This document shows positions 20,619 to 30,762 of a stretch of DNA of 64,000 bases, one piece after another. A program made the translations under genes and the position numbers. The stretch comes from Natronospira bacteriovora (GTDB taxonomy: Bacteria > Pseudomonadota > Gammaproteobacteria > Natronospirales > Natronospiraceae). A model generated the notes under the pieces. It saw only the letters and a program-made list of their open reading frames with translations. It was not told the DNA's origin and did no database searches. How positions within the stretch are numbered: the first letter of the stretch is position 1; each line of letters starts with the position of its first letter. The stretch lies in contig NZ_JAVDDT010000002.1 in NCBI RefSeq assembly GCF_030848495.1, positions 248,001 through 312,000 of the forward strand. The letters run 5' to 3'.

Positions 20619-21885
20619 GGTGAACCGCCTGACCCAGCATCTCCGGGGTCACCAGTACGATGCCACCGGCGCTGAGCTCGAAACGCCGGCCATCCTCTTC
20701 CGCGTCATAGCCAATGCGTATGTCATCCGGAATATCGCAGCCGGTCTCGATGATGGTGCGCCGGAGCCTGACATTGCGGCCAATACGCACATTGCTCAGG
20801 ATCACGGACTGATCGACCACCGAACCTTCATCCACCGTCACGAAAGAGGACAGCAGGGACTGGTTCACCTGGGCACCGGAGACGATGCAGCCACCGGCCA
20901 CCATGGAGTTGCGGGCTTCGCCGCGCCGGCCTTCCTCGTCCAGGACGAACTTGGCCGGGGGCGCCTGCCGTTGCCAGGTCAGGATGGGCCAGTCCCGGTC
21001 ATAGATGTTGAGTTCCGGCCGCAGGCCGATCAGCTCCATGTTACTTTCCCAATAGGAGTCGATGTCGCCCACATCCCGCCAATAGGCCGGGCCATCATCA
21101 TGCATGTTTCTGTACGGATAGGCGTAGCAGCGGGCTTCGGTGACGGCGTCGGGGATGATGTCCTTGCCGAAGTCATGACTGGAATCGTCGCGGGTGGCAT
21201 CCACCATCAGGCGGGAGAGGAGATAATCCGTATTGAAGACATAGATGCCCATGGAAGCCAAGGCCTGGTCCGCCTGTCCCGGTGAGCCCTCGCAGTGGTC
21301 GGGCTTTTCCACGAAGCGGGTGATTCGATGGTTATTGTCCACATCCATGATGCCGAAACGATTTGATTGCGACATCGGCACGGGCATGCAGCCTACCGTG
21401 ACATCGGCATCGTGAGTGACATGAAATCCCAGCATGGCGCCATAGTCCATTTTGTAGATGTGATCACCGCCCAGGATCATCAGAAAACGGGGGTTATGCA
21501 GACGGATGATGTCCAGGTTCTGGTAGACCGCATCCGCCGTGCCGCGGTACCAGCCTTCGCCGGTGCGCTGCTGGGCGGGGAGCAGTTCGATGAATTCCCC
21601 CAGTTCCGAACGCAGAAATCCCCAGCCCTGTTGCAGGTGCTGGATCAGGGAGTGGGCCTTGTACTGAGTGAGTATGCCAATGCGCCGGATGCCGGAATTG
21701 AGGCAGTTGGACAGGGGGAAATCGATGATTCGGAAATGCCCGCCAAAGGGTACGGCCGGCTTGACCCGGTGCGAGGTCAGGGAGCCCAGACGAGTCCCCT
21801 TGCCGCCAGCCAGCACCAGGACGAGAGTGTCGCGGGTGATGAGACTGACGAAGCGTTCACTGACGGGATTGGGTTGGGCCATCAT
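20608..21885 (-). CDS. glgC: Glucose-1-phosphate adenylyltransferase
   Basis: 425 residues, the usual length. The N-terminal nucleotide-binding motif LAGGKGTRLG, GTADAV, LGGDHIYKMDY, FVEKPD and HDFGKDIIP are all canonical ADP-glucose pyrophosphorylase motifs; a left-handed beta-helix C-terminus follows (VSGAQVNQS, LSNVRIGRNVRL). It makes ADP-glucose from glucose-1-phosphate and ATP, the committed step of glycogen synthesis. It is first in glgC-GH57-malQ and divergent from glgB-glgA. A near-perfect FixK-type palindrome is placed almost equidistantly between the two operons. Confidence 0.96.
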   Translation of the reverse strand: MMAQPNPVSERFVSLITRDTLVLVLAGGKGTRLGSLTSHRVKPAVPFGGHFRIIDFPLSNCLNSGIRRIGILTQYKAHSLIQHLQQGWGFLRSELGEFIELLPAQQRTGEGWYRGTADAVYQNLDIIRLHNPRFLMILGGDHIYKMDYGAMLGFHVTHDADVTVGCMPVPMSQSNRFGIMDVDNNHRITRFVEKPDHCEGSPGQADQALASMGIYVFNTDYLLSRLMVDATRDDSSHDFGKDIIPDAVTEARCYAYPYRNMHDDGPAYWRDVGDIDSYWESNMELIGLRPELNIYDRDWPILTWQRQAPPAKFVLDEEGRRGEARNSMVAGGCIVSGAQVNQSLLSSFVTVDEGSVVDQSVILSNVRIGRNVRLRRTIIETGCDIPDDIRIGYDAEEDGRRFELSAGGIVLVTPEMLGQAVHHVR

Positions 21886-21945
21886 GCTCGGCGCTCCTGC
21901 CGCGTTTCCGAGTCTTCATTCGAGCACCCCCCATTCGCGCCGGTG

Positions 21946-21959
21946 TTGACTGCCGTCAA
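21946..21959. promoter_or_regulatory. FNR/FixK-type operator TTGACTGCCGTCAA between glgC and glgB
   Basis: A perfect TTGAC-N4-GTCAA palindrome. Its centre lies about 67 bases from both the glgC start (21885) and the glgB start (22019), so one dimer could control both glycogen operons from a shared divergent promoter. Confidence 0.75.
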
Positions 21960-22018
21960 CGCTTGCGCGCCTCGTCCGGCCGACCATGTTCATTCCAGTC
22001 GCCTTGCGGTAGGAAACG

Positions 22019-24211
22019 ATGAGCCCAGCCATGCCCGCCCGATCCGTGATGGAAAGTGATGTCCTGCGCCTTGTGCAGGGCCGCCATCATGCGCCCCATG
22101 CCGTTCTGGGTTGCCAGGGCAGGCGCTACCGTGCCTGGCGGCCGGGCGCGAAGGCGGTCTGGCTGGAGCCGGGGCGGGTGCCCATGAAAGTCGTTCATCC
22201 CGCCGGTCTGTTTGAATGCCCTTTGCCCGAAAAGCCGGCGACCGAGCCATGGATTCTGGTCTGCGAGTATTCGGGCGGAGAGACCGCTCGGCTTCATGAC
22301 CCTTACCAGTTCGCCCCTGATCTGGATTGGAAGGCGCTTGTGGCCTTTGGCGAGGGCCATCATTGTCGTGCCTGGCAGATCATGGGTGCGCATTGCATGG
22401 ACAGGGACGCCGTCGCCGGCACCCGTTTCAGTGTCTGGGCGCCCAATGCCGAGCGGGTCAGTGTGGTGGGTGATTTCAATAACTGGAATGGCCTGAGCCA
22501 TCCCATGTCGGTCCACGGCGAAAGCGGGGTTTGGGAACTGTTCATTCCGGGCCTGGCAGCCGGTGCCCTGTACAAATTTGAGATTCACAACCAGAGCGGC
22601 GAGGTGACGGACAAGGGTGATCCCTATGCCCGGCACTGGGAGGTCCGTCCCCGCACCGGCTGTCTGGTCCCGACCGAGCCCGGGCATGAATGGGGCGATG
22701 CGGCCTGGATGCGCGAGCGGCCGGATTGGCGCCATGCCCCCATCAGCATCTATGAGCTGCATGCGGGCTCCTGGCGCCGTAATGCCGACGGCAGTTTCCT
22801 GGGCTATCGCCAGTTGGCCGATGCCCTGGTGGAGACCTTGCAGGACAGCGGCTTTAGCCATGTGGAGCTGATGCCGATCACCGAGCATCCCTTCGATGCC
22901 TCATGGGGCTACCAGACCACCGGCTATTTCGCCCCCACCAGCCGTTTCGGCAACCCCGATGATTTCCGTTACTTCGTCGATCGCCTGCACCAGGCCGGTA
23001 TCGGCGTGATCCTGGATTGGGTGCCGGCCCATTTCCCTCGCGATCCTCATGGCCTGGCCCGCTTTGACGGCAGCGCGCTCTACGAGCACGCCGATCCTCG
23101 GCGTGGCGAGACGGCCGAATGGGACACCCTGGCCTTCAACTTCGGCCGCAAGGAAGTGATGAGCTTTCTGCTTTCAAGTGCGCTCTACTGGCTGGAGGAA
23201 TTCCATCTCGATGGCCTGCGTATCGATGCCGTGGCGGCCATGCTCTATCTGGACTATGGCCGCAAGGAGGGCGAGTGGCTGCCCAATATCCATGGTGGGC
23301 GGGAAAACCTGGAGGCGGTGGCCTTCCTGCAGGCTCTGAACACCATGACGCACCGGGAATGCCCCGGCAGCATGACCATTGCCGAGGAATCCACCGCCTG
23401 GCCGGGTGTGACCCGCCCGGTGCATCTGGGTGGCCTGGGCTTTTCCATGAAATGGAACATGGGTTGGATGCACGACACCCTGGCCTATTTCCGTCATGAC
23501 CCGGTACACCGGCGCTTCCATCACGACAGCCTCACCTTCGGCCTGCTCTATGCTTTCAGCGAGAATTTCGTTCTGCCCTTCTCCCATGACGAGGTGGTGC
23601 ACGGCAAGGGATCCCTGCTGGATCGCATGCCGGGGGATCGCTGGCAACGCTTTGCCAACCTCAGGCTGCTGTATGCCTACCTCTATGCCTATCCGGGCAA
23701 GAAGCTGATGTTCATGGGCAATGAGCTGGCCCAGACCACTGAGTGGTCTCATGACGGCCAGCTTCCCGAGGCGCTCGGGGCAGTGGCGGAACACGCCGGC
23801 GTCAAGCGCCTGATTCGCGACCTGAACCATCTCTACCGGGACAGGCCGGCCCTGCACCGGGGGGACTTCGATGCCGCCGGCTTTGAATGGATCGACTGCC
23901 ATGATGCGGATCAGTCGGTGATCAGCTTTCTGCGGCGGGAGCCCGGCCGGGACGGGGCCGAGGCCCGTCATGTTCTGGCCATTTGCAACTTCACGCCCAT
24001 AGTACGCGAGGACTACCGCATCGGCTTGCCCGAGGGTGGCGCGTGGCGGGAGATTTTCAACAGTGATGCGGAAGCCTACGGCGGCAGTGGCGTGGGCAAT
24101 CTCGGACAGGTGTCGGCGATCCAATCGTCCTGGATGGGTCGCCCCTGGTCCGTTGCCTTGCGTCTGCCCCCCCTTGGCGCCGTTTACCTGGAGTGGAGGG
24201 AAAGATCATGA
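22019..24211 (+). CDS. glgB: 1,4-alpha-glucan branching enzyme (GH13)
   Basis: 730 residues. An N-terminal GlgB extension and CBM48 region ([18 protein letters not shown]) are followed by the GH13 barrel: [23 protein letters not shown] with the nucleophile Asp, [10 protein letters not shown] with the acid/base Glu, and [10 protein letters not shown]. It introduces alpha-1,6 branches into glycogen. Its stop overlaps the glgA start (ATGA). Divergent from glgC across a 134-base gap containing a FixK-type box. Length and motif order are normal for the family. Confidence 0.96.
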   Translation: MSPAMPARSVMESDVLRLVQGRHHAPHAVLGCQGRRYRAWRPGAKAVWLEPGRVPMKVVHPAGLFECPLPEKPATEPWILVCEYSGGETARLHDPYQFAPDLDWKALVAFGEGHHCRAWQIMGAHCMDRDAVAGTRFSVWAPNAERVSVVGDFNNWNGLSHPMSVHGESGVWELFIPGLAAGALYKFEIHNQSGEVTDKGDPYARHWEVRPRTGCLVPTEPGHEWGDAAWMRERPDWRHAPISIYELHAGSWRRNADGSFLGYRQLADALVETLQDSGFSHVELMPITEHPFDASWGYQTTGYFAPTSRFGNPDDFRYFVDRLHQAGIGVILDWVPAHFPRDPHGLARFDGSALYEHADPRRGETAEWDTLAFNFGRKEVMSFLLSSALYWLEEFHLDGLRIDAVAAMLYLDYGRKEGEWLPNIHGGRENLEAVAFLQALNTMTHRECPGSMTIAEESTAWPGVTRPVHLGGLGFSMKWNMGWMHDTLAYFRHDPVHRRFHHDSLTFGLLYAFSENFVLPFSHDEVVHGKGSLLDRMPGDRWQRFANLRLLYAYLYAYPGKKLMFMGNELAQTTEWSHDGQLPEALGAVAEHAGVKRLIRDLNHLYRDRPALHRGDFDAAGFEWIDCHDADQSVISFLRREPGRDGAEARHVLAICNFTPIVREDYRIGLPEGGAWREIFNSDAEAYGGSGVGNLGQVSAIQSSWMGRPWSVALRLPPLGAVYLEWRERS

Positions 24212-25743
24212 AACGACTCAAGATACTGATGGTGGCCGCGGAAATGTCGCCCCTGGTCAAAGTGGGCGGGCTGGGTGAAGTCATGGGCAGCCTGCCCCGG
24301 GCACTGGCCGAACGCGGTCACGATGTGCGTGTGCTGATCCCGGCGTATTCTTCGCGTCTGATCAAACAGGCCAGGGTGCTGTCCCCGACGCGGGGGTTCA
24401 AGGGACGGCTGCTGGCTCAGAAAAATGGCCAGACGCCCTTTCCTGTCTGGCTGCTGGAAACCGCGGCTTTTCTGAGACGAGAGGGCCGCCCCTATCTGAA
24501 TCGCACCGGCAAGCCGTGGGCCGACAACCCCTTGCAGTTCAGTCACCTGAGTCGAACGGCGGCGGATATTGCCAGCGGCGCGCTGGGTCTGGACTGGGAG
24601 CCGGATCTGGTTCATTGCAACGACTGGCACACGGGGCTGGTTCCGGTCTGGATGCGGATGAACGAGTGCAATCTGCCGACGGTATTCACCATTCACAATC
24701 TTGCCTATCAGGGCCGTTTTCCACCGGGCATACTGGCCCGGCTGGGGTTGCCTGATTCGCTTTACGATCCCGAGGCGCTGGAGTTTCACGGTGAGGTGGC
24801 CTTCATCAAGGGCGGGCTGGTCTTCGCCGACCGGCTCACCACCGTCAGCCCGGGTTACGCCCGGGAGATCCAGACGCCCCTGTTCGGTGCCGGTCTGGAC
24901 GGTTTGCTGCGGTCACGCGCCGAGAAGTTGACGGGAATCGTCAACGGCCTTGACCTCGACACCTGGAATCCGGCCACCGACCCCTGGCTGACGCATCATT
25001 TTGATGGCAGTGCTCCCGCCGCGAGTCGCAAGGCGAAGCAGTCGGAAGGAGATCGCCTCAAGCTGCGCCTGGGCATGGCCGCCAAGGACAAACCACGCCG
25101 GCCACTGCTGGCCTGGGTGGGCCGACTCGTGGAGCAGAAGGGCGTGGATATTCTGCTGGCAGCATTGCCGGCCCTGATGGACAGGGATATTGATGTCGTG
25201 GTGCTCGGGGATGGTGAAGCAGCCGTCAGCCGGGCACTCAAGTCGGCAGCCCATCGTTGGCCCGGGCGGCTGGCCTTCAAGCAGGGCTTTGATGAAGCCC
25301 TGGCCCACCAGGTGTATGCCGCCTCGGACATGCTGCTCATGCCCTCCCGTTTCGAACCCTGCGGCCTGGCCCAACTGTGCGCCATGCGTTATGGCAGCAT
25401 CCCCGTGGTCAGTCCGGTGGGAGGCTTGCTTGATACCGTGATTGATGCCGGCGTGGATCCCGGGCGTGGGAACGGTTTTCACATGGAGGCGGTCAGCAGC
25501 GAGAAGCTGACGGAAGCCGTGGACCGAGCTCTGGCCTGCTGGCAGTCACCCGCTGACTGGAATCAAATCACCTCCAATGCCATGGCACAGGCTTCTTCCT
25601 TCGGTTGGGGCGAGCGTGTCCTGGACTATGAGGCGGTTTACCTCAAGACGCTGGACAGCTACCTCGGCGAACACCATCGCGCGCTGATTTCCGTGGCAAA
25701 ACAGGCAGACAACTGGACTGCCATGGACAATGCACGGGGATGA
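24208..25743 (+). CDS. glgA: Glycogen synthase (ADP-glucose, GT5)
   Basis: 511 residues from ATG 24208, chosen for the overlap with the glgB stop and a GGAGGG Shine-Dalgarno. The N-terminus [18 protein letters not shown] holds the KxGGL ADP-glucose-binding motif. [33 protein letters not shown] and the C-terminal [19 protein letters not shown] are diagnostic for bacterial GlgA. It elongates alpha-1,4-glucan from ADP-glucose. The C-terminus is slightly longer than in E. coli GlgA (about 477 residues), with a tail rich in polar residues. Convergent with glk. Confidence 0.95.
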   Translation: MKRLKILMVAAEMSPLVKVGGLGEVMGSLPRALAERGHDVRVLIPAYSSRLIKQARVLSPTRGFKGRLLAQKNGQTPFPVWLLETAAFLRREGRPYLNRTGKPWADNPLQFSHLSRTAADIASGALGLDWEPDLVHCNDWHTGLVPVWMRMNECNLPTVFTIHNLAYQGRFPPGILARLGLPDSLYDPEALEFHGEVAFIKGGLVFADRLTTVSPGYAREIQTPLFGAGLDGLLRSRAEKLTGIVNGLDLDTWNPATDPWLTHHFDGSAPAASRKAKQSEGDRLKLRLGMAAKDKPRRPLLAWVGRLVEQKGVDILLAALPALMDRDIDVVVLGDGEAAVSRALKSAAHRWPGRLAFKQGFDEALAHQVYAASDMLLMPSRFEPCGLAQLCAMRYGSIPVVSPVGGLLDTVIDAGVDPGRGNGFHMEAVSSEKLTEAVDRALACWQSPADWNQITSNAMAQASSFGWGERVLDYEAVYLKTLDSYLGEHHRALISVAKQADNWTAMDNARG

Positions 25744-25790
25744 GGGGTGATGATGACCCGGCGAGACAGCGTCGATGAACAGGCGCTGCG

Positions 25791-26855
25791 TCAGCGCCGT
25801 TGATAATAGGCCCCGGCGTGGACGCCATTTTCCGATGGCATTTCCTGGCCACCCGCTCGCCGACCTGTGCCTGCATGGTGCTGCCGGCTTGCCAGGCGGC
25901 TGATGCCTTCCAGGCCCGGTTCGGCTGTGGCCAGGGCCGTGATGGGAATGGTCTCCATCAATGGCTGCAGGCGGCCTTTGCGATGGAAAGCCTGGGTGAA
26001 TCGATGGTGGTCAAGATAGGGGTGCAGGCGGGCCAGCAGACCACCGGCCAGATAGACACCGCCGGTAGCCAGATTGAAGAGAGCCGCATTGCCGGCGAAG
26101 GCACCGAGAATCTCGGTGAAGCAGCGAATGGTGGCAACAGCCGCCTTGTCTTCCACGTTTTCCGCCCGCTGGCAGATCAGCGGTACCGGGTCCTCGGTAA
26201 GGGCATGACCATCAAATGGACGGCATGACTGAAGCTGGCACTTGAACCGGTAGATCTTCACGAGTCCGGGGCCAGACAGCAGTCGCTCGTAACTGACATG
26301 GCCATATTGCTCCGAAAGTGCCTCCCAAAGCGCATGCTGCTCCGGGGTCTGGCTGGCGAAGTCGATGTGACCGCCTTCAGATGGCAGCACCCGTATTTCT
26401 TTCGACTCCGCGAGCAGACTGGCCACGCCAAGGCCGGTGCCCACGGAGATCAACAGTCGGGGGCCACGCCCCGCATGCCCCTCCTGAATGGGAAGCATCT
26501 GCCGGTCGGGAATATGCGGGAGGGCGTGTGCCAGAGCCTCCAGGTCGTTCACCAGGTGAACCCTTGGCAGTTGGAGAGCGGTTTCCAGATAGTGCTCCTC
26601 ACTTTCCCACGGCAGGTTGGTGAACTGTACCCGCCCGCTGGAAACCGGGCCGGCCACGGCCAACCAGGCCTCACCCACATTGGCCCGTTCCGCTCGGGAC
26701 AACTCTTCAAGAAAGCAGCGCAGAGCGTCCTCCAGGCTCTCAAACTCCCGACTTCGACGAATGGATTCATGCCGTAGCTGCCAGCCGTCGGGTGTGGAGT
26801 CCAGCAAACGCAGTCGTACGCGCGTTCCACCGATGTCGCCGATCAGTATCTGCAT
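25791..26855 (-). CDS. glk: Glucokinase
   Basis: 354 residues. The ATP-binding motif GDIGGTRVRLRL starts the protein. LVNDLEALAHAL, LISVGTGLGVA, LPSEGGHIDFA and VYLAGGLLARL match the bacterial Glk family (GlcK/E. coli Glk type). It phosphorylates glucose released from glycogen by malQ and the GH57 enzyme. The last ~30 residues (after RLASRQ) are an extension rich in Gly/Arg/His with no recognised function. It is the last gene of the minus-strand run phosphoribosyltransferase - hydrolase - CBS - glk, 24 bases after the CBS gene. Confidence 0.92.
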   Translation of the reverse strand: MQILIGDIGGTRVRLRLLDSTPDGWQLRHESIRRSREFESLEDALRCFLEELSRAERANVGEAWLAVAGPVSSGRVQFTNLPWESEEHYLETALQLPRVHLVNDLEALAHALPHIPDRQMLPIQEGHAGRGPRLLISVGTGLGVASLLAESKEIRVLPSEGGHIDFASQTPEQHALWEALSEQYGHVSYERLLSGPGLVKIYRFKCQLQSCRPFDGHALTEDPVPLICQRAENVEDKAAVATIRCFTEILGAFAGNAALFNLATGGVYLAGGLLARLHPYLDHHRFTQAFHRKGRLQPLMETIPITALATAEPGLEGISRLASRQHHAGTGRRAGGQEMPSENGVHAGAYYQRR

Positions 26856-26879
26856 GGCTCACCCTCACCACTCCTGTTT

Positions 26880-27332
26880 TCAGGCCCGCCGACGGGCCTC
26901 GACGCCGGGCTGCCGGGTGATCACACCCACCACCATCGAGAGTTGCTCGGCCAGTAGTTCCACCACGTCATCCAGGGCGAGTATCCCCGCCAGACGGCCG
27001 TTGTTCTCCACCACCGGCACCCGGCGAATGCCATGCCGGCACATCATTTCCAGGGTTTCCTCCAGCTCATCATCCACACTGGCCGTGATCAGCTTTGGCG
27101 ATGCAAAAAGATCACCGGCACTGACGCTGTCCATGTCCACGTCCATGGCAATGACCTCAACGGTCAGGTCCCGGTCGGTGATGATGCCCATCGGGCGCTG
27201 GTGATCCCTGCCACTGCCGAGAATGACGAGATCGCCCACATGGTGTTCACGCATCAGTCGGGCGGCCTCCCGGATGGAGGCCTCGGCTTCGATGCAGACC
27301 ACGCTTCGGATACAGGCTTGACCGGTTTTCAT
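26880..27332 (-). CDS. Two-CBS-domain protein
   Basis: 150 residues from ATG 27332; a longer frame upstream only reads through the preceding gene. Two CBS motifs fill the chain: about 8-65 (GDLVILGSG, GIITDRDLTVEVIA) and 78-135 (GIRRVPVVENNGRLAGILALDDV). Stand-alone CBS pairs usually bind adenine nucleotides or metals; Hrp1 of the Mycobacterium DosR regulon is one example. The start overlaps the stop of the upstream hydrolase-like gene by 4 bases. Together with the second CBS protein at 59606 it may be part of the low-oxygen response. Its ligand is unknown. Confidence 0.88.
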   Translation of the reverse strand: MKTGQACIRSVVCIEAEASIREAARLMREHHVGDLVILGSGRDHQRPMGIITDRDLTVEVIAMDVDMDSVSAGDLFASPKLITASVDDELEETLEMMCRHGIRRVPVVENNGRLAGILALDDVVELLAEQLSMVVGVITRQPGVEARRRA

Positions 27333-28066
27333 GGTTGAGTGACCTCTGTGTCGGGCTGGCGGCCGAGAAGGATGAGCGAATGCCTGGCATAGGGCATGGC
27401 TGGCATGGGCAGGTTTGACTGAGTAATCAACCACTGGCCGCAGAGTTCGACGAAGGTTGACCAGGCATCGAATTCCTGGAAATGCGGTCCAGTGCCTGCG
27501 AACAGGGCTGTCCGATAGGAGCATCGCAGGTACGTAACGGACCGCTGCAGGGCCGACCTTCCTGCTCCGTCACGCTCACCCAGGGCGAACAGCACAGGGG
27601 CGTGAACCTTTGGTAGATGGCTGCCCGCCAGATCCGGTCGACCGCCCCGGCAGACGATGGCTTGAATCCGGTGGGGGTGGCGGGCGGCAACCACCAGACT
27701 GGCCGCTGCATTGTTGCCAGTGGCGATCAAGGACACGGGCAATGTGGATAGCCTGACTTGGTTGCTGCACCAGTCCAGGGCGGCGGTGATCCGGCGGGTG
27801 AGTAGTGGAATATTGAAGCGATGCCAGGCCTGGGCCGGCGCTTGCTCGCGCTCATTCTCCGTCAGGGTGTTCAGCGCCAGCGTCGCCAGACTGCGGCGAT
27901 TAAGGCCATCGCGAAGACGGCGTTCCCGTTCCTGACCGGTTTGAGCCGAACGAAGGCAGATGACCAGGCCCGAAGGGTTCACGGGCAGCGACAGTCGGGC
28001 GTCCAGCATGTCGCCATTGCATGGAATGAAGAGGGGGTAATCTTCCAGGGGACCTGTCTGCAACAT
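27329..28066 (-). CDS. Alpha/beta-hydrolase-fold protein (dienelactone-hydrolase-like), probably lacking the catalytic serine
   Basis: 245 residues from ATG 28066 (GAGGAG upstream). It aligns along its length with the hydrolase at 32127-32846: LTENEREQ against LTENEHEQ, and CRGGRPDLAG against SRGGRVDLAG. At the nucleophile elbow the paralogue reads LFGASTGAA, while this protein reads LIATGNNAA, so the Ser is replaced by Gly. The Asp (GERD) and His (TGPHF) positions appear kept. It is therefore probably a non-catalytic or altered family member. It follows the phosphoribosyltransferase gene by 13 bases; in M. tuberculosis Rv0571c these two domains form one protein. Confidence 0.75.
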   Translation of the reverse strand: MLQTGPLEDYPLFIPCNGDMLDARLSLPVNPSGLVICLRSAQTGQERERRLRDGLNRRSLATLALNTLTENEREQAPAQAWHRFNIPLLTRRITAALDWCSNQVRLSTLPVSLIATGNNAAASLVVAARHPHRIQAIVCRGGRPDLAGSHLPKVHAPVLFALGERDGAGRSALQRSVTYLRCSYRTALFAGTGPHFQEFDAWSTFVELCGQWLITQSNLPMPAMPYARHSLILLGRQPDTEVTQP

Positions 28067-28079
28067 CGTATGTCTCCTC

Positions 28080-28772
28080 TCAGTGGTGTTCACGCTGGCC
28101 CACGTGAGTGTTCTCCGGGTCGATGGTGCGGCGCGTGGCCTGTGCCAATAGTGCCGAGACTTCATCATCGCCGGTCTGATCGAACACCCGGTACCATCGG
28201 CTGACCGCCTGGAAATCCCAGGGCGTCTTGAGCGAGACGAACTCGTCCACTTTCTTCGCCAGGCGTTGCCGGGCTTCGGCCGCTGCCACCGGTGTTGCCG
28301 CGATGATCTTTCCGGCTCTGGCATTGCGAGCCCAGGCGATGGCGGCTTCCAGGCTGGCGCCCGTGGCCAGGCCATCGTCCACGATGATGACCGTGCGACC
28401 CTTGGCGGCAATGGCAGGGCGGTGGTCACGATAGAGTTGCTCCCGTTCCTTCTGTTCCTCCCGCGCCTTGTGGGTGGCGTGCACAACGGCCGCCGGCGAG
28501 ATATCCATGTGGGCAATGATGTCGTTATTGAGGACACGCACCCCGTCGGGTCCCACCGCACCGATGGCCAGCTCCGGTTGATGGGGGGCACGAATCTTTC
28601 GGACAACAACCACATCCAGATCGGCTCCCAGTTCATCGGCGACAGGCGCCGCCACCGGCATGCCACCGCGGGCCAGCCCCAGCACCAGGAGATCCGGCTC
28701 ATCCCGGTGATGTGCCAGTGCCGCGGCCAGAGCACGGCCGGCCTGCTCGCGGTTCTCGAACAGCTCGAACAT
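28080..28772 (-). CDS. Phosphoribosyltransferase-family protein
   Basis: 230 residues from ATG 28772 (GGGAGC upstream). The PRPP-binding loop VIIVDDGLATGAS (about 120-132) is diagnostic of type I phosphoribosyltransferases. The N-terminus FENREQAGRALA and LGLARGGMPVA match the uncharacterised family often annotated as predicted phosphoribosyltransferase, related to the N-terminal half of Rv0571c. The base substrate is unknown. It is first in a minus-strand operon and divergent from the ribonucleotide reductase gene, just as Rv0571c adjoins nrdZ (Rv0570). A FixK-type site lies 82 bases upstream. Confidence 0.85.
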   Translation of the reverse strand: MFELFENREQAGRALAAALAHHRDEPDLLVLGLARGGMPVAAPVADELGADLDVVVVRKIRAPHQPELAIGAVGPDGVRVLNNDIIAHMDISPAAVVHATHKAREEQKEREQLYRDHRPAIAAKGRTVIIVDDGLATGASLEAAIAWARNARAGKIIAATPVAAAEARQRLAKKVDEFVSLKTPWDFQAVSRWYRVFDQTGDDEVSALLAQATRRTIDPENTHVGQREHH

Positions 28773-28847
28773 GGTTTGCTCCCTTTTCAGCAAGCATTGC
28801 CCGAAGGTTGCCTGATTCCATGCTAGGAGCAGCCGAGGACACAGGTG

Positions 28848-28861
28848 CTGACCGTGGTCAA
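28848..28861. promoter_or_regulatory. FNR/FixK-type site CTGACCGTGGTCAA
   Basis: One mismatch to TTGAC-N4-GTCAA. It sits in the divergent gap between the phosphoribosyltransferase operon and the ribonucleotide reductase gene. A class II position would put a rightward transcript start near 28896, which favours the GTG 28924 start for the reductase over the upstream ATGs. Confidence 0.6.
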
Positions 28862-28923
28862 TGGATTGCCACCCGGATCGGCGCATGATGACCGCGGATC
28901 GGATCACTTGCGGGAGCCTGGCT

Positions 28924-30762
28924 GTGGACACGCTGAATGAAGCCGAGGATCAACTGGCGGCGTGGGTCTGGTCGACCCGATACCGCTACCGGCCTGCTGA
29001 TGGTGCCGTGGAGTCCGGTCTGGCGGAGACCCGTGCCCGGGTGGCCCGTGCCCTGGCGGGGCCGGAAGCGCAGGGCGAACATTGGGAGAGGGCGTTTCGG
29101 GATCTGCTGGCTTCGGGGGATTTCCTGCCGGCAGGCCGGATTCTGGCAGGCGCCGGCACGGAGTCCGAACGCACCCTGTTCAATTGCTTTGTCATGGGGC
29201 GCCTGGAGGATTCCCTGGATGGCATTTTTCAGGGCCTGCGCGAGAGCGCGCTGACCCTTCAGGCGGGTGGCGGCATCGGTCTGGATTTCTCCACCCTGCG
29301 TCCGGCCGGCGAGGCCGCCCGGCGCACAGTCGGGCGAGCCACCGGGCCGGTTTCCTTTCTGCCCCTGTGGGATCGCATGTGCGAGACCGTGATGGCGGCT
29401 GATACCCGGCGGGGTGCGATGATGGCGACACTGCGCTGCGATCACCCGGACATCGAAGCCTTCATCAACGCCAAGCGGGCCGGTGGCCTGAGCCACTTCA
29501 ATCTCTCGGTGCTGCTTTCCGATGATTTTCTGCGCGCGGTGGCGGCGGATGCCCCCTGGCCCCTGCTGTTTCCACTGGCAGCCGGAACCTCCGAGCCGCA
29601 AGCCGTGGAACGACCCTGGCCGGATGCGGACAGTATCCGCTCCTGCCGCATTCACCGCTGGCTGCCGGCCCGTGCCCTGTGGCACCAGATGGCGGAATCG
29701 GCCTGGCAGTGCGGTGACCCAGGCCTGCTTTTCGTTGATCGGATCAACCGCGACAACAATCTGTCTTACCGGGAAACGATCACGGCCACCAATCCCTGTG
29801 GCGAGCTCCCCTTGCCGCCTTACGGGGCCTGCAATCTGGGTTCCATCAATCTGGCGGCACTGGTGCGCCACCCTTTCAGCCGCCGGGCCTGTCTGGACGA
29901 AGCCGCCCTGGACAAGGCCGTGCCTCTGGCGGTGCGCATGCTGGACAACGCCATTGATGCGTCCCGCTTTCCCTTGACGCAGCAGGCAGCCTGCAGCCGC
30001 CAGACCCGGAGGCTGGGTCTGGGTATCACCGGCCTGGCCGATGCCCTGATCATGCTCGGTCTGCACTATGACAGTGATGCCGCCCGGGCCTGGGCGGCTG
30101 CTTGCATGCGCGGCGTGGCGGAGCGCGCCTATCGGGCCTCCATCCAGTTGGCCAGGGAGCGAGGCCCCTTCCCGGCCTTCGAGGCCGAGCCCTATCTTGA
30201 TGCCCCGTATATCCGACGCCTGCCCGGGCCGCTGCGCGATGACATTGCCCGAGATGGAATTCGAAACAGTCATCTGCTGGCCATTGCCCCCACCGGCAGC
30301 ATCAGTCTGCTGGCCGGCAATGTGTCCAGTGGCATGGAACCCGTGTTCGCCTTCCGGCATCGGCGTCGGATACGGCAGGTGGATGGACGGGAGGTGGTGT
30401 ACGAGCTGAGGGATCATGCCCTGCGGCAGTGGCTGGCAGCCGGGGGCAGCGAAGCCGCGCTGCCGGACAGTTTCGTATCGGTGATGGACCTGCCGGCCGC
30501 GGCTAAGCTCAGGATGCAGGCCAGCCTGCAGGCGGCGGTGGACAACGCCATCTCCAAGACCGTGAACCTGCCATCATCGGCCAGCCTGGCGGACTGTCAG
30601 GCCGTGCTGGAGCAGGCCGATACCCTCGGGCTCAAGGGTCTGAGCCTGTTCCGGCAAAGAGACGAAAGGGCCGGGGTGCTTGAGGCCGTGCAGGATCCGG
30701 CCAGGGCCGGCAGTGCCTGCTGCGGTATCGGCCTCAAGGGCCCCCGGCCCGTTCAACCCTAG
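28924..30762 (+). CDS. nrdJ: Class II (adenosylcobalamin-dependent) ribonucleotide reductase
   Basis: 612 residues from GTG 28924, chosen for GGGAG seven bases upstream and for the FixK-type site position; ATG 28861, 28885 or 28888 are alternatives. Conserved parts are LFNCFVMG with the first redox Cys, GGGIGLDFSTLRP, the active-site segment NPCGELPLPPYGACNLGSINL, and TGSISLLAG. This set is the B12-dependent single-subunit reductase, which works without oxygen. It reduces ribonucleotides for DNA synthesis. At 612 residues it is compact, without an ATP-cone. The very C-terminus has a CC pair that could be the redox tail. It overlaps the next, convergent gene by 4 bases. Confidence 0.88.
   Translation: MDTLNEAEDQLAAWVWSTRYRYRPADGAVESGLAETRARVARALAGPEAQGEHWERAFRDLLASGDFLPAGRILAGAGTESERTLFNCFVMGRLEDSLDGIFQGLRESALTLQAGGGIGLDFSTLRPAGEAARRTVGRATGPVSFLPLWDRMCETVMAADTRRGAMMATLRCDHPDIEAFINAKRAGGLSHFNLSVLLSDDFLRAVAADAPWPLLFPLAAGTSEPQAVERPWPDADSIRSCRIHRWLPARALWHQMAESAWQCGDPGLLFVDRINRDNNLSYRETITATNPCGELPLPPYGACNLGSINLAALVRHPFSRRACLDEAALDKAVPLAVRMLDNAIDASRFPLTQQAACSRQTRRLGLGITGLADALIMLGLHYDSDAARAWAAACMRGVAERAYRASIQLARERGPFPAFEAEPYLDAPYIRRLPGPLRDDIARDGIRNSHLLAIAPTGSISLLAGNVSSGMEPVFAFRHRRRIRQVDGREVVYELRDHALRQWLAAGGSEAALPDSFVSVMDLPAAAKLRMQASLQAAVDNAISKTVNLPSSASLADCQAVLEQADTLGLKGLSLFRQRDERAGVLEAVQDPARAGSACCGIGLKGPRPVQP

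Noticed and set aside
28858-30417. 519-codon open frame antisense to nrdJ
   Set aside because: Shadow frame rich in Gly, His, Gln and Arg. The plus strand encodes a recognisable class II reductase.
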